From assembly GCF_022012475.1 (NCBI RefSeq), contig NZ_JAKLWS010000018.1, forward strand, positions 1-64,000: a stretch of DNA of 64,000 bases. The letters are read 5' to 3'. The translations under genes and the position numbers were made by a program. The stretch comes from Rhodohalobacter sulfatireducens. GTDB taxonomy: Bacteria; Bacteroidota; Rhodothermia; Balneolales; Balneolaceae. The notes below the pieces were generated by a model. The model searched no databases, was not told where the DNA came from, and saw only the letters and a list, made by a program, of their open reading frames with translations. Positions 8,358 through 18,723 of this stretch are shown here, one piece after another (position 1 is the stretch's first letter; each line of letters begins with the position of its first letter).

Positions 8358-9092
8358 ATGAAATATTTATCTGCACTTTTTCTTCTGATTCTTTCTGTCT
8401 CCATCCAGGTAGAAGTACTGGCTCAATCTTTGGAAAGACCCATTCATGTAGTAAAGAAAACAGGTGATTTTGAACTGAATGGGGATGGCTCAGCCGAAGA
8501 ATGGAATCAAACCGAGTGGATTGATCTCACCCAAAGAAATTTGATGGAAAACACCACGGAAAGAAACACTAAAATGAAACTCCTTTACTCAGAAACGGGG
8601 TTGTACGTGTTGTTTCAAAACGAAGACAGCCTGGTAACCACACCATTTACTGAGGATTTTGAGAATCTTTGGCTGGGTGATGTCGTTGAGGTTTTCCTGT
8701 GGACCAACCAGTCGGCACCGGACTATTTTGAGTACGAAGTTACACCGCTGAACTATGAGCTTCCGTTGATCGTATCGAACAAAGATGGGGAGCTTCTGAG
8801 TTGGATTCCATTTGACGATACCTACCGGGAAGGCCGAAAAGTCCGACACAAAACGAGCGTCACAGGCGGAGAAAAGGAGAACGGTGCCGCTATTGAATCA
8901 TGGACAGCCGAGATGCTTATTCCGTACAAACTGCTGCACCCGTTAAAAAATATTGATCCCAAACCAGGCACCACCTGGCGGGCCAACTTCTATCGGGTTG
9001 ATTATGATGATGACGGTGCCTACTGGTCATGGAGTATATTTGAGGGGAGTTTCCACGATTACCAAAACTTTGGTGTGTTGATCTTTGAGTGA
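8358..9092 (+). CDS. Secreted carbohydrate-binding family 9-like protein
   Basis: This is a 244-residue protein. ATG 8358 gives a clean signal peptide (KYLSALFLLILSVSIQVEVLAQS), so I prefer it to the upstream in-frame TTG at 8304. The mature part is a CBM9-like domain: FELNGDGSAEEWNQTEW near the start, LYVLFQNEDS, the acidic strand GDVVEVFLW, a YFEYEVTP strand, then WTAEMLIPYKLL and WRANFYRVDY. Nothing catalytic follows. Stand-alone CBM9 proteins are common beside Bacteroidota glycan genes. A larger relative is encoded at 18779-19924. The ligand is unknown. Confidence 0.85.
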   Translation: MKYLSALFLLILSVSIQVEVLAQSLERPIHVVKKTGDFELNGDGSAEEWNQTEWIDLTQRNLMENTTERNTKMKLLYSETGLYVLFQNEDSLVTTPFTEDFENLWLGDVVEVFLWTNQSAPDYFEYEVTPLNYELPLIVSNKDGELLSWIPFDDTYREGRKVRHKTSVTGGEKENGAAIESWTAEMLIPYKLLHPLKNIDPKPGTTWRANFYRVDYDDDGAYWSWSIFEGSFHDYQNFGVLIFE

Positions 9093-9139
9093 TGAACCCG
9101 CTGTTGTTTTTTGAATTTAGTGTGTTACAGATTTCAAAA

Positions 9140-9197
9140 TCATCGGATGAGTTTTAAAAAGTAGAATCAGATAACGGTAAATCGACTCATCCGATGA
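9140..9197. terminator. Inverted repeat between convergent genes, probable bidirectional terminator
   Basis: TCATCGGATGAGT (9140-9152) is the exact reverse complement of 9185-9197. The element lies between the convergent CBM9 gene (ends 9092) and the protease gene (ends 9244), where a shared terminator is expected. The arms carry the same TCATCSGATGA core as 4288-4354, so this is also a dispersed repeat. The 32-base loop and lack of a clean T-run make terminator function uncertain. Confidence 0.55.
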
Positions 9198-9243
9198 ATT
9201 ATCAGAAGTTATTTAACTACACCATTCCTCGACTGCCACTGAA

Positions 9244-12200
9244 TTAATTTCCGGAGTTGTCAGGCCGTTTCCATCGGACCGGATCTTCTGGTGTTGGAAC
9301 AATCGGGTTTGGATGATTCTCCAGTAATCTCAGGGCTTCATTTACTGCAGCTTCCAGTTGCGGATCGTGTCCCTCAATTACTTCTTTTGGCGTTTGCATC
9401 ACGTCGATGTCCGGCTCAATACCTTCACCTTCTACCGCCCACTCGCCGTCGAGGTTGTAAAATCCACCACGCGGGGCAACAAAGTATCCGCCGTCAATAA
9501 ACGGAGGGGTATCCCAGGTTCCAACCAAACCACCCCAGGTTTTTGACCCCACCAGCGGACCGATCTCCATCTTTCGGAACAGGTATGGAAGCAGGTCGCC
9601 ACCGGAACCGGCGCGTTCATTAATCACCATAACTTTGGGCCCCCAGATTCCCGCGCCCGGTGTGGTAAACGGTTTTCGGTCGCCGGCTTTACTGTTGAAG
9701 AACCCGTGGAGGTCACGTGCCATGATATCAACCATATAATCAGCAGCCGAACCACCGCCGTTATTGCGTTCGTCGATAACAGCACCGCGTTTATCCTGCT
9801 GTGCAAAATAGTAGCGATTGAAGTATTCATAGCCGCTGGTGCTTGTGTTTGGAACCCAAACGTAAGCCAGTTGCCCGTCAGACATTTCACTTACTCTTTG
9901 CCGGTTATTTTCCACCCAATCCCTCGTCCTCAAATCATACTCGCTGGAAACGGGTACAACGGTTACCAAACGGGCACCTTCTTCGCTGGGATTGTCATTC
10001 ACTAAGAGCTGAACCTGGCGGTTTACAGTCCCTTCAAAGTACTTGTAGAAACTTTGTTCTGGGGAAATCTCAGTTCCGTTGACGGCTAAAATATAGTCCC
10101 CTTCATTTACATCTATTCCCGGCCCGGAAAGAGGCGCATTCAGGTCAGGGTTCCAGCTTTCGCCGGTGTAGATCTTATCAATACGATAAGCTCCATTCTC
10201 AAGTGAAATATCGGCTCCTAATAAACCGGCCTGAACATCTTCCAGGTCGGGAAAATCGCCACCGCCTACATAGGAGTGTCCCACAGCAACTTCTCCGCTC
10301 ATAATATCCAATACATAATTCAGGTCCGTTCGGTGTTTGGCGTGATCAACCCATGGGGAGTACCAATCGTAGACATCCTGCCAGGGGGCTCCGTGCATAT
10401 TGTCTACATATAGGAAGTCTCTCATAAATCGCCATCCGTCAGCAAAAATTTGATGAAACTCCTCCTGTGGATACACCTTCACTTGAATTCCCGAAATATC
10501 GATGCTTCCGTCGCCCGGATTTTTCTCCCCGTTTTCAGTACCTGTAATTCCCCAGGTACCACCGCTTCTGTAGAGCAGATTTTTTCGGTCATGAGATACA
10601 ACGCCATCATTAAAGCTGCTCATAAAGAGGTTTCCTTCTCGATTTTCCAGGCTATATTTGTGAAGCCTTGTGCCTTCATTTTCAACGGATTCAGCATAAA
10701 AAACATCCCCGCCTGGACCGGGCAGCAAACCGGTATAATTTCTTTCGGGTATGTCAACTGCAAGTGTTCGTTCGGCAATTCTATCCAAATCGATAACAAC
10801 CTCTGTTGCTGATTCATCATCAGCTGCCTCTTCGCTGTTATCTTCTGAGGACACTTCATCATCACTTTTAGGAAGCAGCGGTGAGGGATCTTCATCATTC
10901 AAAACGATCATGTAAAGCGCCCGGGTAACCGGCATATTGTATGAACTCATATCCAGCCATCCTGTATTCAGCCCAAAATCTGTACTTGCGAGAAAATAGA
11001 GATATTTCCCATCTTCACTCCAAACCGGGGTAATGGCATCAGACATACCGTCTGTAAGTTGGTGTGTTTCTCCCGATTCTACATTGTGAACATGCACGGC
11101 CTTAAACTGATTTTCGAGTATTTTCACATATGCAATCCACTTGCTGTCGGGCGACCAAACTGGGTTCATGGTTCTGTTGGGATGAGCATATCCGTCGGTA
11201 TCCACTTTTTTGGCTTCACCCGATTCAACATCTACATACCATAGATTATAATCCGTATCGGTGTAAGCGATGTATTTACCATCTGGTGACCAATCGGGAC
11301 GGAAATAAAATGTAGGATTCGGAAGTTCGATAATTGTTGGCTCTTCAAGTCCAAACTGATCACCAATCATTAAGGTATATTCTCCGCTTTTATCAGAAAA
11401 CCAGGCAACTTTACTGCCATCCGGCGACCAAACCGGGTATCGGTCTGCATTGTCGGAGGAGTTTGTAAGGTTGCGCCATGTTCCATTTTCTTTGGGAACT
11501 GTAATAATCTCACCCCGAAACTGGAATACTGCTCTTTTACCGGTAGGCGAGATGGCGGGATTATCTAAATTGAAAGCTGTTGGTTCTTCCCAACGTGGCC
11601 GGCCCCAATTCATATCGCCTGCAACGTGAATTTCGAGCTGTTCGGTATTTCCGGTTTCCGGATCAAGAAGATGCAGATAACCGCCCTGTTCATAGACAAT
11701 CATTCCAAAACCGGCGTCCAGGCTTTTTGCGTCAAAATCGGAATGGAAAGTCCACTGTTTTTCCTCCCGGGTCTCGGGATTGAATGACCAGATGTTATTA
11801 GCAAAATCTCGTTCAGATAAGTAAAACACGGTTCCGTCCAGCCACACCGGATCCGTGTGACGCTCATTGTCGGTTCTGGGAGTTTGAATCAGTTCGTGAT
11901 TGTCCAGGTTTACAATCCAGATCGGCTGCGCCTGACCGCCCCGGTAGTTTCTCCATTCCGGATCCCAAAACGTGATAGGGTTATATGCCAGGTATTTGCC
12001 ATCTTCAGACATTTCACCACGAGCGGCACGTTTCACTGCTAAAGGTTCAGGCATTCCACCGTCTGTATCGACTTTCCAAATTCTGTTTGTTTTTGTTGGA
12101 TGAGCCGTACGTGTCGACCGAAAGAGAATTTCACCTTGAGGAGTCCAGCCGGTTACTTCATCAGTTGAGGGGTGCCAGGTTAACCGTTGAGGCGATCCGC

Positions 12201-12498
12201 CTTCGGCCGGAATCAGATAAACATCAGTATTTCCTTCAAATTGGCCTGTGAAAGCAATCATGCTACCATCCGGTGAAAAATGAGGATTCGATTCTCCCCC
12301 GATGTTGCTGGTTAAGCGAATGGCATCACCACCATTTCGATCCACTTTCCAAAGGTCGTTTGCGTGAACAAAAACAATATGCGACTCAGAAATGGTTGGT
12401 TCCCGAAGAAGCTGGGTTCCCTGGCCGTTGGCAAAATTACTGAAGGCTGAAATTAAAAAAATGAATAGTGCAGCGAATAAATATCTGTACATTTTCAT
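9244..12498 (-). CDS. Tricorn-type S41 serine protease, exported
   Basis: This is a 1084-residue protein. Start 12498 (MKMYRYLFAALFIFLISAF) gives a signal peptide, and the frame is open 12 codons further upstream. The N-terminal half contains two beta-propeller blocks with TolB/WD-like repeats such as SPDGSMIAFTG and WSPDSKWIAYV. An acidic linker (DDEVSSEDNSEEAADDES) follows, then the C1 domain, a PDZ domain (INGTEISPEQ-like strand) and the C2 catalytic core. Catalytic positions are His741 (GHSYV), Ser965 (AGSGGD) and Glu1023 (VEGEG). The residue before His is Gly, where archaeal tricorn has its fourth active-site residue, Ser745. Tricorn trims oligopeptides, and here it would act in the periplasm. 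Confidence 0.9.
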   Translation of the reverse strand: MKMYRYLFAALFIFLISAFSNFANGQGTQLLREPTISESHIVFVHANDLWKVDRNGGDAIRLTSNIGGESNPHFSPDGSMIAFTGQFEGNTDVYLIPAEGGSPQRLTWHPSTDEVTGWTPQGEILFRSTRTAHPTKTNRIWKVDTDGGMPEPLAVKRAARGEMSEDGKYLAYNPITFWDPEWRNYRGGQAQPIWIVNLDNHELIQTPRTDNERHTDPVWLDGTVFYLSERDFANNIWSFNPETREEKQWTFHSDFDAKSLDAGFGMIVYEQGGYLHLLDPETGNTEQLEIHVAGDMNWGRPRWEEPTAFNLDNPAISPTGKRAVFQFRGEIITVPKENGTWRNLTNSSDNADRYPVWSPDGSKVAWFSDKSGEYTLMIGDQFGLEEPTIIELPNPTFYFRPDWSPDGKYIAYTDTDYNLWYVDVESGEAKKVDTDGYAHPNRTMNPVWSPDSKWIAYVKILENQFKAVHVHNVESGETHQLTDGMSDAITPVWSEDGKYLYFLASTDFGLNTGWLDMSSYNMPVTRALYMIVLNDEDPSPLLPKSDDEVSSEDNSEEAADDESATEVVIDLDRIAERTLAVDIPERNYTGLLPGPGGDVFYAESVENEGTRLHKYSLENREGNLFMSSFNDGVVSHDRKNLLYRSGGTWGITGTENGEKNPGDGSIDISGIQVKVYPQEEFHQIFADGWRFMRDFLYVDNMHGAPWQDVYDWYSPWVDHAKHRTDLNYVLDIMSGEVAVGHSYVGGGDFPDLEDVQAGLLGADISLENGAYRIDKIYTGESWNPDLNAPLSGPGIDVNEGDYILAVNGTEISPEQSFYKYFEGTVNRQVQLLVNDNPSEEGARLVTVVPVSSEYDLRTRDWVENNRQRVSEMSDGQLAYVWVPNTSTSGYEYFNRYYFAQQDKRGAVIDERNNGGGSAADYMVDIMARDLHGFFNSKAGDRKPFTTPGAGIWGPKVMVINERAGSGGDLLPYLFRKMEIGPLVGSKTWGGLVGTWDTPPFIDGGYFVAPRGGFYNLDGEWAVEGEGIEPDIDVMQTPKEVIEGHDPQLEAAVNEALRLLENHPNPIVPTPEDPVRWKRPDNSGN

Positions 12499-12687
12499 AG
12501 TAAGTGGACTTATTTTAACAGGTGGTATTGACAAGTAATATTGAATATTGTGTATGATTGGTTACTCCCTCTGATATTTATAAAGATACGATCTTGTATG
12601 AGTATCAGTTTATCATATATCAATAGTAAAAAATAACAGAAAACTAATTTAAAAGAACACTGTTTTGTTAGAGAAGTAACTGATCAC

Positions 12688-14247
12688 CTACCCTCCTCTT
12701 CGAATCACCCCAGCCGGACGACTCTCGTTCCTTTCACCATCTTCGATAACCGCTTGCCCATTCACAAACACCCAGTCAAACCCTTCTGCGTATTGGTGAG
12801 GATTTTCAAAATCCGAAACGTCCCGAATGTTAACCGGATCAAAAATCAAAAGATCAGCAGCAAAGCCTTCTCGAATGAGTCCTCGTGGAGTTTCAACATG
12901 ATTGGAGTCGGATAAACCGAGTGTTTCAGCTGGAAGTCCGGTCATTTTGTGGATTGCCTCTTCGAGAGTCAGAATAGGTTCTTCATTCACGTAGTTGTCA
13001 ATAATTTTAGCGAAACTGCCGTATCCTCGAGGGTGGCGCATGGTAGGGCTGCCGTCGGAGCTGACCATCACATGCGGATCTTGCAGAAATCGTTTCATCA
13101 CCTCTTCATTCATCACAAAATAGGCGGCGCTGGCTCCGCTTGGCCCGATGTCATCAATCAAGACGTCCTCAAATGGTTTGTTGAGGGAGTCGGCAACCTC
13201 GGCCAGGGTCATGCCCGCCCATGGTGCCGTTCCGAAAAGAGTGGCTTCGGGTCCGTTTCGTTTTTCAATACGATTACGGAGATATTCTTCAAGTTCATTG
13301 CGCCGAGTTTCTTTAATCTCCTCAAAATTTCCGGGTGTGACCCAATTCGGAAAAACAATACCAATTCCTGTAAAGCTGGCCGCATAAGGATAGACATCAG
13401 CTGTAATTTGAACTCCGTTTTGCCTCGCCTCATCCATTAAAGCCAATAATTCACCAGCTCGCTCCGGGTCATTTGCATATACAATCTTGATGTGTGAAAC
13501 ATGGACTTTTGCCCCGGAATCTCTTCCCTGGTTGATCAGTTCCCGAACGGAATCCTCAATTTCGCTGTCATCTTCACTGCGCAGGTGACTCATCACCAGT
13601 CCATTGTGATTTGCAATGGGCTGCGCCAAAGCAACCAATTCAGGCATCGTTGCGTACCGCCCGGATTCATATTCCAGGCCGGTTGTCAATCCAAACGATC
13701 CGGCATCCATTGCATCATTCAACAGGCCAACCATCGATTCTACATTTGCATCTGCAAGCATTGGTTGTTGTGGAGTGTTGGTTAATCGGCGGAGAGTGCC
13801 ATGTCCCATAAAGTGTAGGATATTCGGACCGGTGCCGACAGAATCAACCCGAGCCATCCAGCCGGAAAGGTCGGTCGTTGAGGGACTTCCTCCATCCTGA
13901 CCCAGGCTAATCGTTGTTACTCCCATTGAGAGAAAGTTGTCGAATCGAGGTGTTTCAAGCGGATTGCCGTGCGAATGTGTATCAATAAAACCGGGTGAAA
14001 CGGTTCGTCCTGTCGCATCAATGGTTTGAGCCACTTGAATGGTATCAGTTGCAAAATCTCCGACATTTTGAATGATTCCGTCATCAACTAAGACATGGCC
14101 TTGAAAAGCCTCAGTTCCTGTACCATCAACGATTTGGGCATTTGTGATGAGAAGATCGTATTCGGTTTGGGGTTGAGTGGAGATGTTACAGGAGATCAGA
14201 AATGCAAGAATTAGAAATAAATATGTCGAAATTAATCTCATAATCAA
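12688..14247 (-). CDS. N-acyl-D-amino-acid deacylase-family amidohydrolase, lipoprotein
   Basis: This is a 519-residue protein with a lipoprotein-like leader (LILAFLISC, Cys about 20). It has the amidohydrolase metal motif FIDTHSH, the VHVSHIKI strand, and the D-aminoacylase-type segment VSSDGSPTMRHPRGYGSFAKII. The C-terminal beta-sandwich closes with RGLIREGFAADLLIFDP. Relatives hydrolyse N-acyl-D-amino acids or dipeptides. It lies upstream of the tricorn-type protease on the same strand with a gap of about 190 bases, which suggests a shared role in using extracellular peptides. Substrate stereochemistry cannot be read from sequence. Confidence 0.85.
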   Translation of the reverse strand: MIMRLISTYLFLILAFLISCNISTQPQTEYDLLITNAQIVDGTGTEAFQGHVLVDDGIIQNVGDFATDTIQVAQTIDATGRTVSPGFIDTHSHGNPLETPRFDNFLSMGVTTISLGQDGGSPSTTDLSGWMARVDSVGTGPNILHFMGHGTLRRLTNTPQQPMLADANVESMVGLLNDAMDAGSFGLTTGLEYESGRYATMPELVALAQPIANHNGLVMSHLRSEDDSEIEDSVRELINQGRDSGAKVHVSHIKIVYANDPERAGELLALMDEARQNGVQITADVYPYAASFTGIGIVFPNWVTPGNFEEIKETRRNELEEYLRNRIEKRNGPEATLFGTAPWAGMTLAEVADSLNKPFEDVLIDDIGPSGASAAYFVMNEEVMKRFLQDPHVMVSSDGSPTMRHPRGYGSFAKIIDNYVNEEPILTLEEAIHKMTGLPAETLGLSDSNHVETPRGLIREGFAADLLIFDPVNIRDVSDFENPHQYAEGFDWVFVNGQAVIEDGERNESRPAGVIRRGG

Positions 14248-14265
14248 TCAAAGTAATTACTGGTT

Positions 14266-14352
14266 CACGCAGAGTCGAGCTGAGTTTTCCGCAGAGTTTC
14301 GCTGATCTTCTCTGCGTAACTCGGCGGTACATCTGCGAAAATCAGCGAGAAA
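14266..14352. repeat. Hairpin-rich intergenic repeat with CGCAGAG/TCTGCG arms
   Basis: CGCAGA occurs at 14268 and 14290, and its complement TCTGCG occurs at 14311 and 14332. TTTCGCTGAT (14297-14306) pairs with the ATCAGCGA run at 14341. These elements fill the gap between tdh and the amidohydrolase and could form a branched hairpin. It resembles the CGCAGAG-rich dispersed repeats seen in many bacterial genomes and may also serve as a 3' end for tdh. Confidence 0.6.
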
Positions 14353-14370
14353 AAAAAGGGTAAAATTGAG

Positions 14371-15339
14371 TTACCGTACCGTATCCGGCACTTCCAGATC
14401 CCAGAATTCCGGGAGATGTTTAAGTATATCATCCGTCATTTTTTCGAGATTATACCCCGGTTTCCATTTCCAATCCTCGCGGGCTTTGCTATCGTCAATG
14501 CTGTCAGGCCAGGAGGCTGCGATATCCTGCCGGTGGTCGGGTTTGTACTGAATCTCAAACCGGGAAATTTTTCGCTTGATGGACTCAGCAATTTCCTCGG
14601 GCGAAAAGCTGATGGCTGAGATATTATAACTCGTACGGATCGAGATCTTATCAGGCGGAGCGTTCATAAGGGTGATCGTAGCTTTTACGGCATCTCTCAT
14701 ATACATCATCGGGAGTTTGGTGTCTTTTTCGAGAAAGCACTCAAAAGTTTCCTCCTTGATAGCTTTGTGATAGATATCCACAGCATAATCCGTGGTGCCG
14801 CCGCCGGGCATCGCTTTATAACCAATCAAACCGGGATATCGAAGGCTTCTCACATCCACTCCAAATTTCCGATGATAATATGCGCACCACTGCTCACCTG
14901 CCAGCTTACTGATTCCATAGACGGTTGTGGGATTGCAGGCACTGTTTTGAGGTGTATTGATTTTCTTGGCATCAGGACCAAAAACAGCAATTGAACTCGG
15001 CCAAAAAACCTTTTCAAGTGATTTCTCCTTCGCAACCTCCAACACATTCAGAAGTCCGTTTACATTCAATTTCCACCCGAGATATATATTTTTTTCCGCT
15101 TTGGCAGATAAAAGTGCGGCAAGATGGTAGATAATTTTGATATCGTATTGATCGACAATCTTTTTGATACTGGATTCATCCGTAACGTCGAGATACTCAA
15201 AGGGTCCCTCGCCAAGTCGTTCATTCGGTTCGGAGATGTCGGACGCAACGACCTGGTGATTTCCATGAATTCGCCGAAGTTCGGAGGTAAGTTCACTCCC
15301 GAGTTGTCCGCAAGCGCCGGTAATTAGGATTTTAGTCAT
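14371..15339 (-). CDS. tdh: L-threonine 3-dehydrogenase, SDR (epimerase-like) type
   Basis: This is a 322-residue short-chain-type threonine dehydrogenase. It has the NAD-binding loop GACGQLG at residues 8-14, a conserved YLDVTDE acidic turn, and the catalytic YGISK (Tyr-x3-Lys). The SLRYPGLIGYKAMPGGGTTDYA segment is diagnostic of the Flavobacterium-type enzyme rather than UDP-sugar epimerases. It oxidises L-threonine to 2-amino-3-ketobutyrate, which the Kbl enzyme encoded at 15959-17149 cleaves with CoA. The two genes point the same way, with kbl upstream, but are separated by a four-helix-bundle gene and repeats. Confidence 0.92.
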   Translation of the reverse strand: MTKILITGACGQLGSELTSELRRIHGNHQVVASDISEPNERLGEGPFEYLDVTDESSIKKIVDQYDIKIIYHLAALLSAKAEKNIYLGWKLNVNGLLNVLEVAKEKSLEKVFWPSSIAVFGPDAKKINTPQNSACNPTTVYGISKLAGEQWCAYYHRKFGVDVRSLRYPGLIGYKAMPGGGTTDYAVDIYHKAIKEETFECFLEKDTKLPMMYMRDAVKATITLMNAPPDKISIRTSYNISAISFSPEEIAESIKRKISRFEIQYKPDHRQDIAASWPDSIDDSKAREDWKWKPGYNLEKMTDDILKHLPEFWDLEVPDTVR

Positions 15340-15398
15340 TCGTGGTTTTTGTAAATTTATAATCGTTTTGAGTCTATTCCGTGTTCATCAGAAGTTGA

Positions 15399-15426
15399 CA
15401 GTAGGTAATTGGCAGTTGACAAATTA
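15399..15426. repeat. Left arm of four 7-mers flanking the four-helix-bundle gene
   Basis: The arm reads as four 7-mers: CAGTAGG, TAATTGG, CAGTTGA, CAAATTA. The opposite strand of 15833-15859 gives CAGTTGA, CAATAGG, CAATTGA, CAAATT(C) in the same order. The 28-base arms match at about 22 positions as an inverted pair around the gene at 15430-15810. Confidence 0.7.
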
Positions 15427-15429
15427 AAG

Positions 15430-15810
15430 CTAAGAACTGGATTTTCTTCTGTACTTTTTGGGGTATTGCATCATGTGATTTAACAATCTTCCCACCTCTT
15501 CTGATTTTTCTTGAAGTTCCATATTCAATTCGGGCTCAATATATCCGCAAGATTCAGCGAAATCGAGTGATATTTGGGTTTCAGTATTTTCCATGTCAGC
15601 ATCACTGATTTTATTGACAAAATATTTTGGATACTGTCTTTTTCGATATCCTTCACCAATTGCTCGGCAAACAGATCTTGAAGATCTTCGAACCTGATCA
15701 GTCAACGCGTATGTTTCTTCTTTCGGGAATGAATTTGAAACTTCGAACACTTTCATAGATAAAGAGTATGCCTTTTTATAAACCGTCAGATCTCTAAAGT
15801 TAGAAGCCAT
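15430..15810 (-). CDS. Four-helix-bundle protein (S23/IVS/Avd-like family)
   Basis: This is a 126-residue basic protein of the four-helix-bundle family first seen in 23S rRNA intervening sequences and as the Avd accessory of diversity-generating retroelements. Typical features are FRDLTVYKKAYSLSMKVF at the start, LTDQVRRSSRSVCRAIGEGYRK in helix 2 and TQISLDFAESCGYI in helix 3. No reverse transcriptase, template repeat or rRNA is nearby, so it is a free-standing member. It sits between tdh and kbl and is enclosed by inverted 7-mer arms, so it is probably a small insertion. The biochemical role of chromosomal members is unknown. Confidence 0.88.
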   Translation of the reverse strand: MASNFRDLTVYKKAYSLSMKVFEVSNSFPKEETYALTDQVRRSSRSVCRAIGEGYRKRQYPKYFVNKISDADMENTETQISLDFAESCGYIEPELNMELQEKSEEVGRLLNHMMQYPKKYRRKSSS

Positions 15811-15832
15811 AATTATTCGGTTATCATTCGGG

Positions 15833-15859
15833 AATTTGTCAATTGCCTATTGTCAACTG
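15833..15859. repeat. Right arm of four 7-mers flanking the four-helix-bundle gene
   Basis: On the minus strand this reads CAGTTGA, CAATAGG, CAATTGA, CAAATT. It mirrors the left arm at 15399-15426 and points toward the gene. It lies just upstream of the gene's start codon and may contain its expression signals. Confidence 0.7.
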
Positions 15860-15923
15860 TTAATTTACCATTCGGATCTACCCGAATATTCGATGACATA
15901 ACATAATATCATTTTAAACCTTT

Positions 15924-17149
<1,226 letters not shown>

Positions 17150-17226
17150 GATGTCCGTTTATATTTTCTTATTTGATGGGAATACAGCCCTTTTTTGGTT
17201 CCACTAAAAGTAAGAAAAAAAAGTAC

Positions 17227-17275
17227 GCCGGACAGTTTAGTCAACGAAGTTTTAACGTAGTTGAGCTTGTCCGGC
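17227..17275. repeat. Inverted repeat with GCCGGACA/TGTCCGGC arms
   Basis: GCCGGACA (17227-17234) is the exact complement of 17268-17275 across a 33-base interior. It opens a repeat-filled gap of about 410 bases (17150-17559) between kbl and the GHL10 gene. I see no gene in that gap. Confidence 0.7.
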
Positions 17276-17280
17276 TTAGA

Positions 17281-17557
17281 AATATTGTTCAGTTAAAGTC
17301 CAAGAGCTTAGCTATTGAACTGAAGTCAAATATCCTCTTCCAAATGAATTGTTTGTTTTGAATTGATCAGTAACGGGCAGTGCCTGTCCCGAACACTTTC
17401 GGGGCTGCCCGTTGTACGCCGGAGAAGCTTCTCTGGCCCTGAACTATTGTTCGGTTGGAACCAATGATTTAAGACTTTGAACGGCAGTCAGGTATCCTCT
17501 TTCTATACGCGTCGGTTGTTCTGAATTGATCAGTAACGGGCAAGCTGCCCGTTGTAC
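17281..17557. repeat. Tandemly duplicated intergenic unit, period about 163 bp
   Basis: Positions 17281-17417 and 17443-17557 are diverged copies. Both contain ATTGTTC, then TCAAATATCCTCTT or TCAGGTATCCTCTT, then a perfect 20-base match GAATTGATCAGTAACGGGCA (17360-17379 and 17523-17542), and end in GCTGCCCGTTGTAC. In each, ACGGGCA pairs with TGCCCGT. The first copy has a 26-base interior, the second only a 3-base loop. The second hairpin ends at the stop of the GHL10 gene. Confidence 0.75.
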
Positions 17558-17559
17558 AG

Positions 17560-18648
17560 TTATCCTTTTTGAAGTACCCGGCTCAGATAATCCCAGTGTT
17601 CTTGAGTCATGCTGTGATCGGGAAAAATGCAGATGCCATTTGCGCCGTTTTCCATTGCAAATTCATAAGCTTGAGATACTTCGATGGGCGTCATTTCCGG
17701 GACATAAAGTCCGCTAAACATCTCTGTGGTGGCAGGTAGTTCTCTTCTTGCTTCGGCGGCGGCCTGTCCGATCCAGCTCACCGGTTTGTGGTAAAAGTGG
17801 TTGTACTGCATCGGGAAAACGGCATCGAGATTCCAAACGGGCCAGTTTTGGCGTACGAGAGATCTCGCGATGTCCGGTGTAGGGAAAACGGCGGCGGTCA
17901 GTTTTATACCGTTATCGTGAACTTTCATCGCGACTTGATTCACCAGGTGCGTGACTTGGTTGTACCGAAACTGGCTGAACGTATCATCTTCAGTTGGATT
18001 TTCAAGATCCATCGGGTCTTTATCGTACAAATTTTCATATTTATTTCGGCACGCATCACAGAAACAGTAGTCATACTGGGGATACTCTTTATCCTGAACA
18101 ATCCCATATCCCGGCTGGAGTTGAATCGGAAGAATTACATCGGGATAGCGGATATAATCCAAATGAACACTTTTGATTTCGGAGAGCTTCAGAATCTCAT
18201 CTACTTTGTTGAGTATATATTCTTGAGCTTCCGGCCGGGTCGGGCAGAGCCATTTGTAGTAATCTACATAAGCAGGATCGGTTACAGATGATTCTCCATT
18301 TCGGTTCACCATAAACCACTCGGGGTGATTTTCGATCAGCCAGTCATCACCGCCCCGTTGAAGAGTAACGAACCAGGCATGGACATCGAGTTCAAATTCC
18401 TCAGCCAGCTGAATCCATTTCTCATAATTGCCGGAGGGCAGAATTCCGTCCAAACCCGCATTTTTCATCAGTTCAAGACGAGCCCGGAGTTCATCATCGG
18501 TTCCATTGTGATTGGAGATCCATGCATAATTTCGTGAATCCCATGTTCGCCCCTGGAACGCGTTTGTCACCTGAAATGGCATTGATTGTAGAGCAGTGAG
18601 CCCAACGGTTCCGGTTCCGATTTTCTTGAGAAATGATTTTCTGTTCAT
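17560..18648 (-). CDS. GHL10-type putative glycosyl hydrolase, exported
   Basis: This is a 362-residue protein. The N-terminus NRKSFLKKIGTGTVGL resembles a Tat leader with a degenerate twin-arginine (RK) motif. The body is a TIM-barrel of the glycosyl-hydrolase-like family 10 group: GLDGILPSG, WFVTLQRGGDDWLIENHPEWF, VHLDYIRYPD (the hallmark DxxRYP strand), LTAAVFPTPD and FPMQYNHFY. It neighbours a CBM9 protein on the same strand and a divergent SusC/SusD pair, so it probably belongs to the same glycan-utilisation locus. Substrate specificity is unknown for this family in general. Confidence 0.82.
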   Translation of the reverse strand: MNRKSFLKKIGTGTVGLTALQSMPFQVTNAFQGRTWDSRNYAWISNHNGTDDELRARLELMKNAGLDGILPSGNYEKWIQLAEEFELDVHAWFVTLQRGGDDWLIENHPEWFMVNRNGESSVTDPAYVDYYKWLCPTRPEAQEYILNKVDEILKLSEIKSVHLDYIRYPDVILPIQLQPGYGIVQDKEYPQYDYCFCDACRNKYENLYDKDPMDLENPTEDDTFSQFRYNQVTHLVNQVAMKVHDNGIKLTAAVFPTPDIARSLVRQNWPVWNLDAVFPMQYNHFYHKPVSWIGQAAAEARRELPATTEMFSGLYVPEMTPIEVSQAYEFAMENGANGICIFPDHSMTQEHWDYLSRVLQKG

Positions 18649-18723
18649 GGTGATTAGTTTTTGCTTCTAAATGATGTATAAGTTGATATGAAAAGTGTTA
18701 ATGAATATCTGTTTTTAGCTAAC

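Noticed and set aside
15430-15810. Diversity-generating retroelement suggested by the Avd-like four-helix-bundle protein
   Set aside because: No reverse transcriptase, no template/variable repeat pair and no C-type-lectin target gene are present in the window.
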